A stretch of DNA of 64,000 bases, from positions 113,818,829-113,882,828 of the forward strand of contig NC_051063.1 of the NCBI RefSeq assembly GCF_004664715.2. Direction: 5' to 3'. The position numbers and the translations under genes are program-made. This DNA comes from Peromyscus leucopus. Lineage: Eukaryota; Chordata; Mammalia; Rodentia; Cricetidae. Shown piece by piece: positions 11,212 to 23,090 of this stretch. The stretch's first letter is position 1. Each line of letters begins with the position of its first letter. Below the pieces are notes generated by a model that saw only the letters and a list, made by a program, of their open reading frames with translations, was not told the origin of the DNA and made no database searches.

Positions 11212-12649
11212 AACATAATATTTTATTTTTTTAAATTTAATACATGTATATAATGTATTTTGATCATATTTACCCCCTCTACTCTAAGACTCACTCCATC
11301 CCTCCCAACCTCTTGTCCTTTTTTATGTTTTTTATAACCTATGAGGTCTAAATTTTTCTAACCATATACTTCTGATTGTGGGGATATTCATTAGAGTATG
11401 GTCAACTTGTCAGGGTCCATGCCCTTTAAAAAAACTGACTGCTTGCTCTATAACCCATTAATCTTCAATACTTGTTTAGTTAGGGGTGGGGTCTTGTGAG
11501 CCCTTCCATCCTCTATGCTATAATGTTGCCTGGTTTGATCTTGTGCAGGAAACCACATCTACCATGAGTTCCTAAGTGCAACAACCTTCTTGTGTCCAGG
11601 AAAAAAAAAAACAAAACTGTTTTGGTTCACTGATCTCTGGCCCTCACAATCTTTCTGTCCCCATTTCTGTGAAGGTCCCTGAGACTTGAAGGAAGGTACA
11701 TAAATTATTTTATGTTTCTCTGATAAAATGCTATGACCAAAATCAACTTTTGGAAGAAAGAGTTTATTTGGCTTATGGTTATAGAGTGGGTATACATACA
11801 GTTGAGGAAGGCAGCCAAACCAGAAAGTTGAGAGATCAGATTTCACCACACAAGAAGCCAAGAGGGACCTGGACCTTCAGTAAGGTGAAAACTCGCAAAG
11901 CTGTGCTCCAGTGATACATTTTCTCTAGTAAGGCTTCATATCCAAAAAGTTCCATAACTTCATGAAACTGAGCTACCAACCAGCCAGGGGCCAACACTTC
12001 AAACACATGAGTCTATGGAGGACATCTCTTTATTCAAACCACCACAGGGGTGGTGTAGATGTCCCATTTGGAAATGAGCACCCCACAGACTCATTCTCTG
12101 CACTTTGACCATTTGCAAATTTCTGCACTAATTGCCATTTACTACACAAAATGTCCCTGATGAAGTCTGAGAAACCCTCCAAACAATATAGTCTATTGCC
12201 ATTGTTCTGGGTTGCTCACAAGAGTTTGATGGTAAGACCTTATTGCTGAAGATATCACATACTCAGGTCACAGGAGAAATAGAGTTGGTATGGAGCAGGA
12301 AACTACTGGAAGGTGCTATGTAATCGCCTATGGTGAAAAAAAAATCAACTGTCATATCTAGCTGTGAATCATTTAAACTATAATAATGACTTGGGTAGCA
12401 AGACAGATATGTTTATGGGTTCAATAACATCCTGAAATATATAGGGGTACCCAACTACCTCCTGATTGGATTAAGGGCTCACACCACAGGATAAAACAGA
12501 TGCCTATGGTACTGTAAATCTGGTCACAGAGCTATGGTTGGGAGCTCATAGACCCCATGGCAAATCTACTACTATTAATTGTAAAAGGGACATCCCCCAT
12601 ATCAAACTACCCTTTAAATTCTTATAACTATACTCACAGTCTTCTTTGA
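11212..12649 (-). mobile_element. Lx-type LINE-1 3' UTR copy with inverted 5' segment, interrupted by a MaLR LTR
   Basis: From 11215 the plus strand reads as reverse-complement Lx 3' UTR ('ttttgatcatatttaccccctctactct', 'ggggtggggtcttgtgagcc', 'gatcttgtgcagg'), and this resumes at about 12050-12180. From about 12185 to 12649 the same UTR appears in the opposite orientation ('cacaagagtttgatggtaagacc', 'ataataatgacttgggtagcaag'). The inverted block is the part that should lie just upstream of the minus block. AAAATTATTTT at 11201-11211 and 12650-12660 is a candidate target duplication, though it is AT-rich. The structure fits twin-priming insertion. Confidence 0.75.
11713..12046 (-). mobile_element. 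MaLR (MT/ORR1-type) solo LTR, minus strand, inside an Lx L1
   Basis: Reading rightward, 'tgtttctctgataaaatgctatgacc' and 'ggaagaaagagtttatttggcttatgg' are the reverse of a MaLR LTR 3' end. The block ends near 'tctttattcaaaccaccaca'. L1 sequence continues on both sides, so the LTR entered the L1 later. No clean 5-bp target duplication is visible, so the edges are approximate. Confidence 0.65.
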
Positions 12650-12660
12650 AAAATTATTTT

Positions 12661-13907
12661 TAAAGACTTTGATAAAATTTTATAAGGGTTAAAATGCTTG
12701 GAAGTAATTTTCCTCGCTATTTTATGCTCCATGGCAGCACAAACTATTTTCTCATGTGTTATATGTGGGGAAATTAAGGCAGTGAGAAATTCTCCGATTT
12801 CTTCAAGGGCACCCAACAATTCAGTGGCTAACTGCATTTACAGCACATTGCTTCCTAGACATTGATTAGCCTGGAGAGCTGCAGTAACTGCAAAATGTTA
12901 GTCTCAGATGCAATTGCAACAGTTCTAAAAAAACATCACATTCTTTTCTTTCTTTCTTTTACCTTTATTCTTTATACCATAGAAAAAGCAGTTCTCTGCT
13001 GGAGCCCCATCATTTTCCAGCAAGGCAGCAGCATATAGACAGTGACTGCTTTGATTGAAAGCCACTCTGTTTAGAGCTTCAACATCTAAATGCAAAGAAA
13101 ATTTAATTCTTCATTCACAGAGAGTGGAATAGGATTGTCTTCATGCTTTTGTTCTGACTTAAAGTGCATTACGAATTATGCCTTAAAATTTATATTTATC
13201 AAATTGAAATTAATTAATGCTCCTTAGGTAGTGTCATCAAAATCAGAATATAATTCAGTCATCTTTTCAGCGTGGTCTCTGACCTAGTGTCTACAGGGAC
13301 CATATGGGTGTAGCCTGCAGATGGCCAACTGTGGCCCAGGAAAGGTTTGGAGACATTAGATCAGGGAGCCCCACCTTGTCCTCCTTAGTACAGAATATTG
13401 GCTTGTGTCTTCACCTAAACCAGACAAAATTCTCTGTTGCAGCTTCTTCCTTTTCTAATATTTTATATGAGAAAGTTATAAGAAAATTCTCAGGACACAT
13501 GTTTTTGTGAAAATTTCCATCACTTGTAAAAGCTTAAGAATCTGGAATTTCACCTTGTTCTACCAGGAACATGGAAGACAGTCATCTCAGAAACTATTTT
13601 GCTTTTCCTCAAGCATCTAGAAAAATCAGCTATTTGCAAAAGAATACATTCTAAGTCACACTGAAATATTATACTTGAGCAGATCCAGGTCTGACTAGCA
13701 ACATGTGTACTCTCTATTCCTTTTAACCCATGCAAGGCAAACTTTTCAAGTAGTTGAAGATAAATGTCACCAATACCTGCCTGTATTCCATTTCAACACT
13801 TCTTTTTCTGCATGGTATTTTCTTCTTATATTAGAGATCATTACATTTCAAATATTCAAGTATTTAGTGTGTCATTCATTATTGTTCATTATTATTGTTG
13901 AGAATCC
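12661..13907. other. no recognised feature
   Basis: No gene signal and no repeat identified. A 'ttctttctttcttttacc' pyrimidine tract lies near 12943. Confidence 0.4.
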
Positions 13908-14256
13908 TGCCTTAGCCCATTTGGGATTCCACAAGAATACACTATAAATTGAGGGGCTTAGCAACAATAAACATCTGTTGCTCATGGATTTGCAGGTCAG
14001 AAAGCCAAGATGAAACTTGGAGCATTTGGTGTCTACTGGGGGTCTAACTATCTCACTAACAGCTGTCTCTCACTGTAACATTGTATTAAAAGGGGTAAGC
14101 AAGATATTTGGGGCACATTGAAAAAGGCATAATTTCTATGTTTAAGAGCTTGATTCTCATGAACAAACCAACTTCCAAATGTCTCATATCCTAATACTCT
14201 AACCTTGAAAAATAGTCCTTTAATTTCAGGGGGAAGCAACCATTCAGTCCATAGCA
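13908..14256 (-). mobile_element. Old MLT1/MST-like MaLR LTR, minus strand
   Basis: 'ttagcccatttgggattccacaag', 'aacatctgttgctcatggatttgcaggtcag', 'tcccctt'-type middle sequence and the end 'aaccattcagtccatagca' follow a reverse-complement mammalian MaLR LTR. Divergence is high. Confidence 0.6.
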
Positions 14257-15130
14257 CCTTCATATGTGCCTGGTACTGAGATGGAGAGACATCTAAAGTC
14301 CACTAAAAAATGTTGGTATCTTGTATTTTCACAAGTTTAAAATAAATGTTTTTGAAAATCTTCTCAGTTAAGCAAAATTAATGATTACTAATGATGGAGT
14401 ATTAACCAAAGGAGGAAATCACTGGTAAAAAGTAAACAGGAACCTTTCAGGCTTTCAAATGGAACTACTAATGGCCACAAAGTAAACAGTTCTGAGGATT
14501 TATGAAGTGTCTAAGATGTTCCAGGAGCTCAGTTCACTAGATCTTAAATACAAGAAGTTTTCCTTGTAGGAATTAACTACCAGACTGTCTGACTTTTCCA
14601 AAGGTTCTAGGACATAGAAGATGAAATGATTGAACTGGTGGTATTTTGCCAGATGACAGAAGAGAGATAAAGTTGTCACCATTTTAAGGGATTTTAAAAT
14701 TCACAGCCAATGTTTGTCATTTTTCAAATACAGTAAGACTTGACTAGGATTGTTCTCTCTGGTTTCTTGAAAAGGAGAAAGAGCATAAGTAAAAATACAG
14801 AGATCATGAAGTTTCAGATTTGCTTAACAAACAGTCAGCAATCAAGGCAGGCATGCCATGTTTCATGAAAGGAGATAGATACACAGGTAATGATAAAAAG
14901 TAGAATCACGGCTTAAAAAATTGCCTTCAACTTTATGTTCCATGCATGAATGTGTTGTAAATTGTGATAATAAAAACATAGCTTTCATTTTATATTATGA
15001 AAATATGAACTATTGTGGGGAAAAATGAAGCACACAATTAGATATTTATGAAGACAGAAGCCTATGGATCACTTTTCTCTCTATTTCAATGATTGGCAAA
15101 GGAGATTTGGCTTAGAAACAATACCTAAAA
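14257..15130. other. no recognised feature
   Basis: AT-rich sequence without coding or repeat signatures that I recognise. Confidence 0.4.
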
Positions 15131-15430
15131 TGGACGGGAAGGGTGTCTCATTAGGTGAAATTCGTGCTACACAACCACCAGGCCCTCACTTTGATCTCCA
15201 ACACCCTCCCAACCAAAACAAACAAACAAATAAATAAATAAATAAACAAATAAATAAATAAAGATGTAATGCTAGCATTAAGGAGGAGACTGAGGCAAGT
15301 GGATTCCTGGAGCTTTTCGGCCACCTGGTAGATGCCAATGAGAAGACATGTGGGGTGGCTACACAAAAACTAATAACTCAGGTTGACTTCTGGCCTGCTT
15401 GTGAATATGCACATACACACAAAAAGAAAG
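15131..15430 (+). repeat. B4-type composite SINE with internal AAAT/AAAC tract
   Basis: A decayed tRNA-like head ('ggtgtctcattaggtgaaattcgtgctac', 'ccctcactttgatctccaacaccc') is followed by an (AAAC)/(AAAT) tract at 15218-15261. A second B1/B3-like half follows ('aaggaggagactgaggcaagtggattcctggagc', 'cttctggcctgcttgtgaatatgcacatacac'). Confidence 0.55.
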
Positions 15431-16021
15431 CTCAGATTTTCAAATGTCAGAAATAGATTTATTTGTAAATAGAAATAAAAGAATAATTTCTTTTCAATGT
15501 GCCCATTTTAGCTGAAAAGAATAATCCTTTGGTAATATGGAAGGTCCTATGGTCATGTTAAATGACCTAGAAAAAAACCTTCAATATTATATGTGAGAAT
15601 TTACCAACATTTATTTTTCCCTGGTGTACTGAATAAATTACAGAAGTTGAAAAAGCTTTTAGCTTTGTGAGAAAATGTAGGCGAGGTAGTGAAGGAAGAA
15701 TGTAGGAGGGAATATCTACTAGAGAGAAAATTCAATTCCCAAACAAGGAAAAAAAGTATATTTGTAAGGCAATTGGCTTCTTGCTATGTTGTAGCTCAGG
15801 CAAATGTTCAAAGCAAAGCTATGTTTGAAAGGGGAAAACAGACATTCCCCATGGTATTCACAGAACACAGAACATATAGAATGTGGAAATTCATGTGCCC
15901 CTAAATTTTTGAAATCTCTATCACCTCTATCCATTTCCTTGAGGCCTCTTCACATGGGGATTTTACTAAATAAGCTACTTAATAGTGAATGGAAGAGATC
16001 TTCACTGTGCACTAGGTTGTT
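15431..16021. other. no recognised feature
   Basis: The overlapping 71-84 codon ORFs on both strands at 15689-16058 have no recognised homology and shadow each other. I see no support for a gene. Confidence 0.4.
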
Positions 16022-16040
16022 AAGAACATGGGGTCATTTG

Positions 16041-17169
16041 TTGTCACCAAGGTCATAGGGATACCTGGGGTCTGGGCCACCACCTGTGGCTATTTTGGTG
16101 TCTGAAGTTCATGCCAGGACTATGTTGATCTGAGTGGTCTGTGCTGATACTAGGCACATGATGACCTCTGAAGCAGCCATGTCTGTGTCCATGGCCCTGC
16201 AAGAGCCAGGGTCTGTGTTGATGTCCATGGCTTCAATAACCAATGAAGGCCATATGGATGACTAGGGTCTGGTCAGACATCTGAGTCCATGTTGGTGTTC
16301 AAGGGTCAAAATGCCACTTGGGACCATAGTGATATCTGGGTCAGTGGCCCTACTGAAGCCAGAGTCTGTGTTGAGGTTTGTGGATCCTAATACCACTGAA
16401 GGCCATGCCAATGAAAGGAGTCTAGACCACCATCTGGAACACCACATTGGTGTCCAAGGGTCATGCTGCCATGGGAGCCATGCCAATCTGATGCCCTGCA
16501 TTGCCATCTGGGGTCAAGATGACATCCAAGTCCAGACTGCTGATAAAGATCATGTCTGGGTCCATGTTCCTACCACAGCTCATGTCTGTGCTGATGTTTG
16601 TGGCACATGATGCCACCAAAGGCCACACAGGTGCCCAGAGACTATGCTGCAACTTGTGACCAGGTTGGCACCCAAGGGCTAAGCCACCACCAGTGCCACA
16701 CCAATTTGAGTGGCTTAACATCTACCCTATCTATGACCTGATGGAGTACATGCAGCGACTGGTCCTGTGACATGATAACCACAAGATCTCCATGACTTGG
16801 GGCAACAGCAAGATATCCAAAAGGAGTTTCAGTGAGAGTCCAGTGATGATAGTGTACCAGAGGCCTTGAACAAGACCAATGACACATTGAAATGAACATT
16901 TTGTGTGTGGGGCTAATTGGTCAAAAGGGTATACGACGTGACACACAGCAGCTCCTGATGCCACTAAGATGAATAAAAAGGTGTTGGAAAGACGGTGGAT
17001 CAAGGTGGTTTGTTTATTTGTTTGTTTGTTTTTAATTAATTTAGGAAGGGCATGCTGCAGGGGTGAAGGGCAGATATGGAAATCTGGGAGGTGAACACGA
17101 TTGGGATGCATCATGTGAAATTTCCAAAGAATCAATAAATAATTATGTTTTTTTTTTTAAAAAAAAAAA
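16041..17169 (+). mobile_element. 1.1-kb retroposon built from repeated GTCTGTG-type units, poly(A) tailed
   Basis: A perfect AAGAACATGGGGTCA followed by one variable base and TTG flanks the block at 16022-16040 and 17170-17188 (19-bp target duplication, one mismatch). The 3' end has AATAAA at about 17132 and a T/A-rich homopolymer tail to 17169, as expected for LINE-mediated insertion. Inside, units starting with GTCTGTG(T/C)TGA recur at 16211, 16364 and 16584 (spacings 153 and 220), and 16041-16210 looks like a partial unit. The unit is rich in 'ggccatg', 'ctgggtc' and 'gttggtgtc'. ORFs up to 134 codons exist but show no domain. It resembles a known class of medium-reiterated rodent repeat (possibly RMER1), but I cannot confirm the name. 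Confidence 0.75.
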
Positions 17170-17228
17170 AAGAACATGGGGTCACTTGGGTGGTGTTAAC
17201 AGCAAATTTTGAAGGTAATGTTTTACAT

Positions 17229-17545
17229 ATTTATAGTAATATTGTCTAGTGGGTAAAGTACTTGCCATTCATGCATGAGGACATGAGTTCTAATGCCCAC
17301 AAACCACATAAAGTAGGGCACATGGCACACTTCTGTAATCTCAGTGCTTTATGATGAGATTGAATGTGGAGAAAGGAGAATTCTTGGGAAGCTCACAAGG
17401 TAGCTAATCTGGTCTACATGCCGGCTAACAGCAAAGAGTCTATCTCAAGCCAGTTGGGATGTGAGGACCTAGAGTTGAGTTTGTCCCTGACCTCTACATG
17501 TGAGCTATTACATGCACTGATATACAAAGAAAAAAAACATTTTCA
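17229..17545 (+). repeat. B4-type dimeric SINE
   Basis: The head 'gtctagtgggtaaagtacttgccattcatgcatgagg' leads into a B1-like half ('agggcacatggcacacttctgtaatctcagtgcttt', 'cttgggaagctcacaagg') and then 'ctgacctctacatgtgagctattacatgcac'. This order and length fit a tRNA plus 7SL dimer in plus orientation. Confidence 0.65.
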
Positions 17546-17752
17546 ATCTATTTTTTTTCTCAAATTTGGATGTAGGTAGAAATCAGGTAGTTGAGATAAA
17601 ACAGCAATTTATGTTAAAGTACATTTAGAGAATGTTGTGGCTTTTCGATTATGTTGTCTACCTTGTTTCCAAGTTTCTTTGCCCTGAGGAACCCTTTGCA
17701 TTTGTGATTTATATTAATTTAACAAACAGCTAGGAAACTTTTCAAGCTAAAT

Positions 17753-17970
17753 TGCTGGGGATGTAGCTAAGTTGGTAGTGTGTTTACCTAGCATTCAAGA
17801 AGTCTGGTTGCAACCTCCAGCCCTCCATAAAACAAGCATAGTGGTTGAGTTTACAATCCTGGGATTCTGGAGGTAAAGTTAGAAGGATTGGAAGTTTATG
17901 ATCATTCTCAGCTACATAAAGAATTTGTGGCCAGCCTGTGCTACATGAGACCTTGTCTAAATAAGAATAA
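17753..17970 (+). repeat. ID-B1 (B4) SINE
   Basis: 'gctggggatgtagctaagttggtagtgtgtttacctagcattcaag' is an ID-like tRNA-derived head with recognisable A-box spacing. A B1-type half ends in 'ggccagcctgtgctacatgagaccttgtctaaataag'. This is a SINE, not a tRNA gene. Confidence 0.75.
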
Positions 17971-20416
17971 AGATCACAAATATATCTAAATGGTCCAAGG
18001 CTCCTGTTCAAGACAAGTCTACTGGATTTCTACAATTGGAGTGAACATGATATTAATAGAACATGCTAAGACCTCAGAAGACACTTAACCTGGTGATCCT
18101 GCCCAGCATTTTCCTTATGATAAATGGAAACTTCATTCCTACACCTACTGGTCTATAGAATTATACAGATAATATACACTCAGTTTTCTTCATGGTATGT
18201 CCTTGAATATTTAACAAGGGTTCTTCTGGGCATCCTTGACTCTTCATGTCTTTCTTACCAGTGGTAGGTCCAATTTCCAACCATTGCAAACTCTATTGTA
18301 GAAGAAGAGATCCTACAAGTATGTTTTCTCTCGTAAACTGTGTTACATCCATAGGATATAGCAAAAACTGTTTACTTATAACAAAGGGTTGGCACCATTC
18401 ATAAAGTTATTTCATAAAAAAGAGAGAGATTTCTTTAATTTTGATTTGTCTTAACTCCTGGCTCCTGAGCCTAGTAGACTTCAGGGAAATTTTCCTAGTT
18501 TTAAATTTGTATAATATATTCTCAGGATAACTGTTTGCTATTACATATGTTATTCTCTGACTTGCACAGTTTTATTTTCACAAACTCCCTTACTGGTAAG
18601 AAGTTATGTTAACAGACTGGACACATCACAGCAGGATGTCATCTTTCACATGATAGACATCCTATAGATGATTTGCTCTTGTCAAGAGAAGACAGGAAGG
18701 ACAGATAAGGGCACTTTCATATTCAATATTATTAGAGCATGTTTGTACTTTATATTACAGAAAGGATTCCCTATGTTTTAACCTAGATGGTACCTTGGAA
18801 GGACTGGGAGGCTCAGTTACCATAAGAAAAAGCTCAAACCCTGTTGCACAGACACTGCCAATCATGAAGCAACAGTGTAGGAGATGCTAAGGATACAGGC
18901 ACCAATACCATGAATCTCAGACATAAGGCTGACCACATAATCAGATAGGGCAAAAGTAAACTTTGGGACAACTGACTTTCTTTCTTTCTTTTTTTTTTTT
19001 TCCTATGTCCCGCTAAGAATGCCAGCTGGAGATGAGAGTGGGAAAGTTAAATTTTTCTTTCTGGGATGGTGACTCTCTTTCTTCCTAGATTACCAAGTAA
19101 CTGAATATAGCAGAGCTTAAATATTCAATTCTTGTCTCTGCTATTAGAAATTTGTGGAGACAGGAGCTGGAATTTTGGATACCACTGCATTGTGTCCAAT
19201 CTGTGACCTGTGATAAGGCTAAGTTCCATTTTTTTTTTCAAAATTTTAACATGATTATGCTGTTTCTTTTCATCACATTGCTAGAATAACTAAATCCAAT
19301 ACTGACATAGTAAGTATGCGAAAAATAACTCACATATCCCTGTACAAAAGGTATTCTCTTGTCTGGATGTATGTGCACTGAAGAGCTAAAGAGGAGGAAC
19401 AATGGCCAAAAAGTAAGCAGAGTTGTTTAAAATTAAGTTTTATTAATCTCAAAATCAGTGAGGATATGTTGCTACAGAACACATTTCAGGAGGGACACTT
19501 TTTTTTAAAATGCATTCCTAGAATGGTGAATAAAACCAGAGATAAGTCAATGGGATTGGCGAACTTCTGAAAAACAGCTAAAGATCAGAGATTTTAGACT
19601 TTGCAGTCCATATGGCTTCCATTGCAGATGTGTGGCTCCAAATGTCACATATACACAGTACATAGTAGCCTTAGACAGTATGTAAATGAGTGAGTATGGC
19701 CCTGTACCAATAAAACTGAATTTATGGATACTTAAATTTGAATTTTATATGACAATATTGTTTGGTCTTTTTATGGTAACTGTTTCAAAGCATAATAAAG
19801 CATTCATAGGCTACAGATGTTTGGAAGCACAGCAAGTGTACTTGACCCAGGTGCCATTATTGCCCATGTTTCATCTAAGATGTAAGGGGAGAGTCCTACA
19901 ACCATGAGCATGAAACAAAAGAGATGGCAGAGACACTGATATTCCCAACACACTGGATGGAGAGGGAGATGCAAAGCTAAGGCTTTGCATAGTTTGGCTT
20001 AATACAGAACACTTAACCAAAACATAAATAAAAAATCTCTTAGAGAAGAATTTTGAAAACTAAAATCTTCAGCCTTTTGTCATCTCAGTTGAATCAATTC
20101 CTATTGAGATCTTGGGTAATTTAGCTAATTTTCTGTTTCCCATCCTGTAAAATGTCTGTAATATTAGAATCCACCAAAGGAAGTATGATGAGTTCTAGCT
20201 GTGTCCTGATACAAACTTTTTCCATGCTGTGCAAAACAGTGGCTTCCAGGCTTCACCTTGACCTTGGTGATTCCATTTGACAAGTAGCATTTGGCTCCAT
20301 TTTGAATGAAAATGTGAAAAACGTGAAGTCTGAGAGACTCTGTGCCTTGTCATGCATGTAGACATCACTTGTCTAGCACCAATCCAACTGTGAGGCAGAG
20401 ACAGATGTATCTTTTA
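17971..20416. other. no recognised gene or repeat
   Basis: About 2.4 kb. It contains a pyrimidine tract near 18979-19002 and scattered short ORFs with no recognised homology. Confidence 0.4.
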
Positions 20417-20431
20417 AGATTCATTTTCACT

Positions 20432-20470
<39 letters not shown>

Positions 20471-20640
20471 CTATGTGAATATCTGCCATGGGTAGGTACC
20501 CACAGGGGCCAGATAAAAAGCAGCAGATCCCGTGGAGATGGAACTATAAGAAACTATGAGCTACTAGATGTGGGTACTCAGATCCAAACTTCTATCATAT
20601 GGAAGAGTGTAAGAACTCAACAGATGAAGCATCTCCTAAT
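20417..20640 (-). repeat. B3-type SINE, minus strand, with GT microsatellite
   Basis: A 30-bp pure GT run at 20439-20468 sits in the tail. 'taggtacccacaggggccagataaaaag', 'cagatcccgtggagatggaactataag' and 'gatgtgggtactcagatcc' then follow reverse-complement B3. Confidence 0.7.
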
Positions 20641-20807
20641 CCTAAGTGATAATTTATTCACTTTATAAGACCACATGAGAGCATGGGCGCAGTAAAAGCA
20701 TATCATAAAACTATGCCTAAAAACTTATCAAACACACCACACAGAGTAAGAGTGCACACCCTTACCTGGATCCCACATAGAGGAAGACACTTAAGGCCAT
20801 GGTGGTC

Positions 20808-21197
20808 TGCTGTGGGATGGTCTGTATGTCAAATTGCTCTGATTGGTCAATAAATAAAACACCGATTGGCCAGTGGCCAGGCAGGAAGTAGGTGGGACAA
20901 GAAGAGAGGAGAATTTGGAGAAGCGGAAGGTGGAGGCAGAGAGACACTGCCAGCTGCCGCCATGACCAGCAGCATGTGAAGATGCCGGTAAGCCACCAGC
21001 CACATGGCAAGGTATAGATTTATGGAAATGGATTAATTTAAGCTATAAGAACAGTTAGCAAGAAGCCTGCCACGGCCATACACTTTGTAAGCAATATAAG
21101 TCTCTGTGTTTACTTGGTTGGGTCTGAGTGGCTGTGGGACTGGCGGGTGACAGAGATTTGTCCTGACTGTGGGCAAGGCAGGAAAACTCAAGCTACA
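20808..21197 (+). mobile_element. mys-like solo LTR with 6-bp target duplication
   Basis: This 390-bp block begins TGCTGTGGGATGG and ends AAGCTACA. GTGGTC occurs immediately before it (20802-20807) and immediately after it (21198-21203), an exact 6-bp target duplication typical of class II LTR elements. 'attggtcaataaataaaac' and 'gattggcc' (reverse CCAAT boxes) lie in the first 70 bases. It matches both LTRs of the full element at 48497-51419 along its length but lacks their 17-bp tandem duplication. Only the LTR remains, so the internal region was lost by LTR-LTR recombination. Confidence 0.9.
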
Positions 21198-21203
21198 GTG
21201 GTC

Positions 21204-21829
21204 ATGGCCCCTACTGATGTGGCATCCAATCACCCAGTGTGTATATGTCAATGAACTTATAGCTGCCCAGGGGTGTCAGCTCTACTTCACCCTCATTGCT
21301 GATGGGGTGTATTTGAATTGCCATCTAGTCACACATTTTTCTGACTCTGTTCTCACCTTATCTCCCCAGTGGTATGATCCTGCACTTCCCCCCTTGCAGC
21401 TCAACTCCACATGGAGGCCCAGCTCAACCCATTGACCCTGTAGACTCTGAAGCCTGGTTCTGCCTCCAGCAACCCTCCAACTGGGTTCAATAATATCTAA
21501 CTACTACAGTGACACACTTTGCATCTCTATTACCTCTCTGCCTCCGCTTTCAGTAAGGTCTCTTTTCTGCTGCTGTCTTTTAACCCTTTCATAGCCATTA
21601 ACATAGCATGTGCATGTATGCATGAGTGCACACATATTTACACATATTTATAGTCCTTTAACCTATCATATATGGCTCTGCAAACACAATACATACATAG
21701 CACAGGCTTCCACATGTTTGCCTTCTCTATACTCTACACTTGATAATGACTGGCAAGAGAAATATTTTGGCCTCTTTATCTCCAAAACCTGGCATATTGC
21801 ATGATATAAAGTGAGATCTAGATACCTGT

Positions 21830-21861
<32 letters not shown>

Positions 21862-23090
21862 GAGTGGGTTGAGGGGCAGAAGAAGTGAAAATATCCAAAT
21901 TTCTGTTAACATACAAAAATCTACTAATTGCTAGTATTCACAACTTTACTAATCAAACTAATTACACCAGTATCTAGGAGGCATAGGATGCAAATGACTA
22001 CAAAGCTAATTATATCTGCTCTAGGCAGAAGAATATGCTACACAGAACCTATTTGACTGTGATTAAAAATATCATATCCCTAGGATAGTTTCATCTAAGG
22101 CCTTTTGGTTGTGCTTATACATATAATTAGGTGAGTGATACAAAGAATACAACATCAGTCGAAGGAATCTTTAATCAAGTGCAAGAGTAAGCTAGTGACC
22201 CTCTTCCAGCCAAGGCCAGGAACTCCTAGTCTTCTATTCATTAGTAGAAAACTCTTTCATAAATTTTTTTCTTTTACAACAAAAACACACTAGAGGAAAC
22301 TGCTGGAATGTTGCCTACTGACAAATTTATTGAGCTCCTCCTAACCTTTTAAGTTAGGCTTTTCTTATTTTTGGACAGGCACCCAAAGGACTTAAAACAG
22401 AATGCTTTATTAATTCTCATTACTAATAGCACTCTGCTTACAGACTTTCTGTGTTTTAATAAATACTAAGGTCTAAGTCTGACCTTAGTTGTTCTTTTAT
22501 TATTTTGAAGCATTATAATAATTTTGTGCATTGGGGTATGCTGCCCAGTTTACAAGAACTCCAAGCTGTGAAGCTACCCATTTAAAATGCATACATATAG
22601 TGTACCCAAAGTGGATTGCCTTATAATCACTGGTGGTCGCTTTTCTCTCTGTAACAGAATTCTAATTTCATTCAAGTATCCCGCTATTTCTCCAAGGAGA
22701 AGTTGATCGTATCTATTCTGTGGGTGTTTTCTATTGACTCAGAGTTGACTGGCCCATGGCATTACCTCAGTAACACACCTAATTAGATGGTAGGCAAAAG
22801 AAAGAGGCTAAGTCATGATGAATGACATGGATCTAATATATTTTCATATTTGTGTCCCCCTCAATATGTACAAGGCAGCATTTTTATTGAATTGCTTCAG
22901 CCACATCAAGCCCATGAGGGGTAGCAATGTGAAACCTTAGTTTTTTACACAGTTACAGGAGAAAGAACATATTATTTTGATTGCTTGTTTTAGCTTTTGA
23001 CTCAATTACAATGGATAGCCAACCTACCAATAGACTAGTTATATGAGAAAGAATTATTTGAAAACCAGAAACACTTTTGCTGCAATCCTT
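21204..23090. other. no recognised gene; one A-homopolymer
   Basis: Sequence downstream of the solo LTR is without recognisable repeats. A run of about 27 A at 21835-21861 may be a retroposon tail whose body I cannot identify. A weakly GC-richer stretch at 21210-21480 has an 88-codon plus-strand ORF with no recognised domain. Confidence 0.4.

Noticed and set aside
15218..15265. Regularly spaced AAAT/AAAC units as a CRISPR-like array
   Set aside because: 4-bp simple repeat without spacers, in a eukaryotic SINE.
16731..17135. 134-codon minus-strand ORF
   Set aside because: Lies across the retroposon of repeated units; opposite to its poly(A) direction and without domain features.
17753..17800. 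tRNA gene-like sequence
   Set aside because: The A-box-like head continues into a B1 half and a tail, so it is an ID/B4 SINE rather than a tRNA gene.
20415..20470. Cys/Val-rich peptides (also at 5594-5694, 43423-43608 and 25273-25675) as small secreted proteins
   Set aside because: They are translations of GT/CA microsatellites.
21210..21480. Possible exon downstream of the solo LTR
   Set aside because: GC is slightly higher and an 88-codon frame exists, but there is no recognised domain and no splice pair I would defend.
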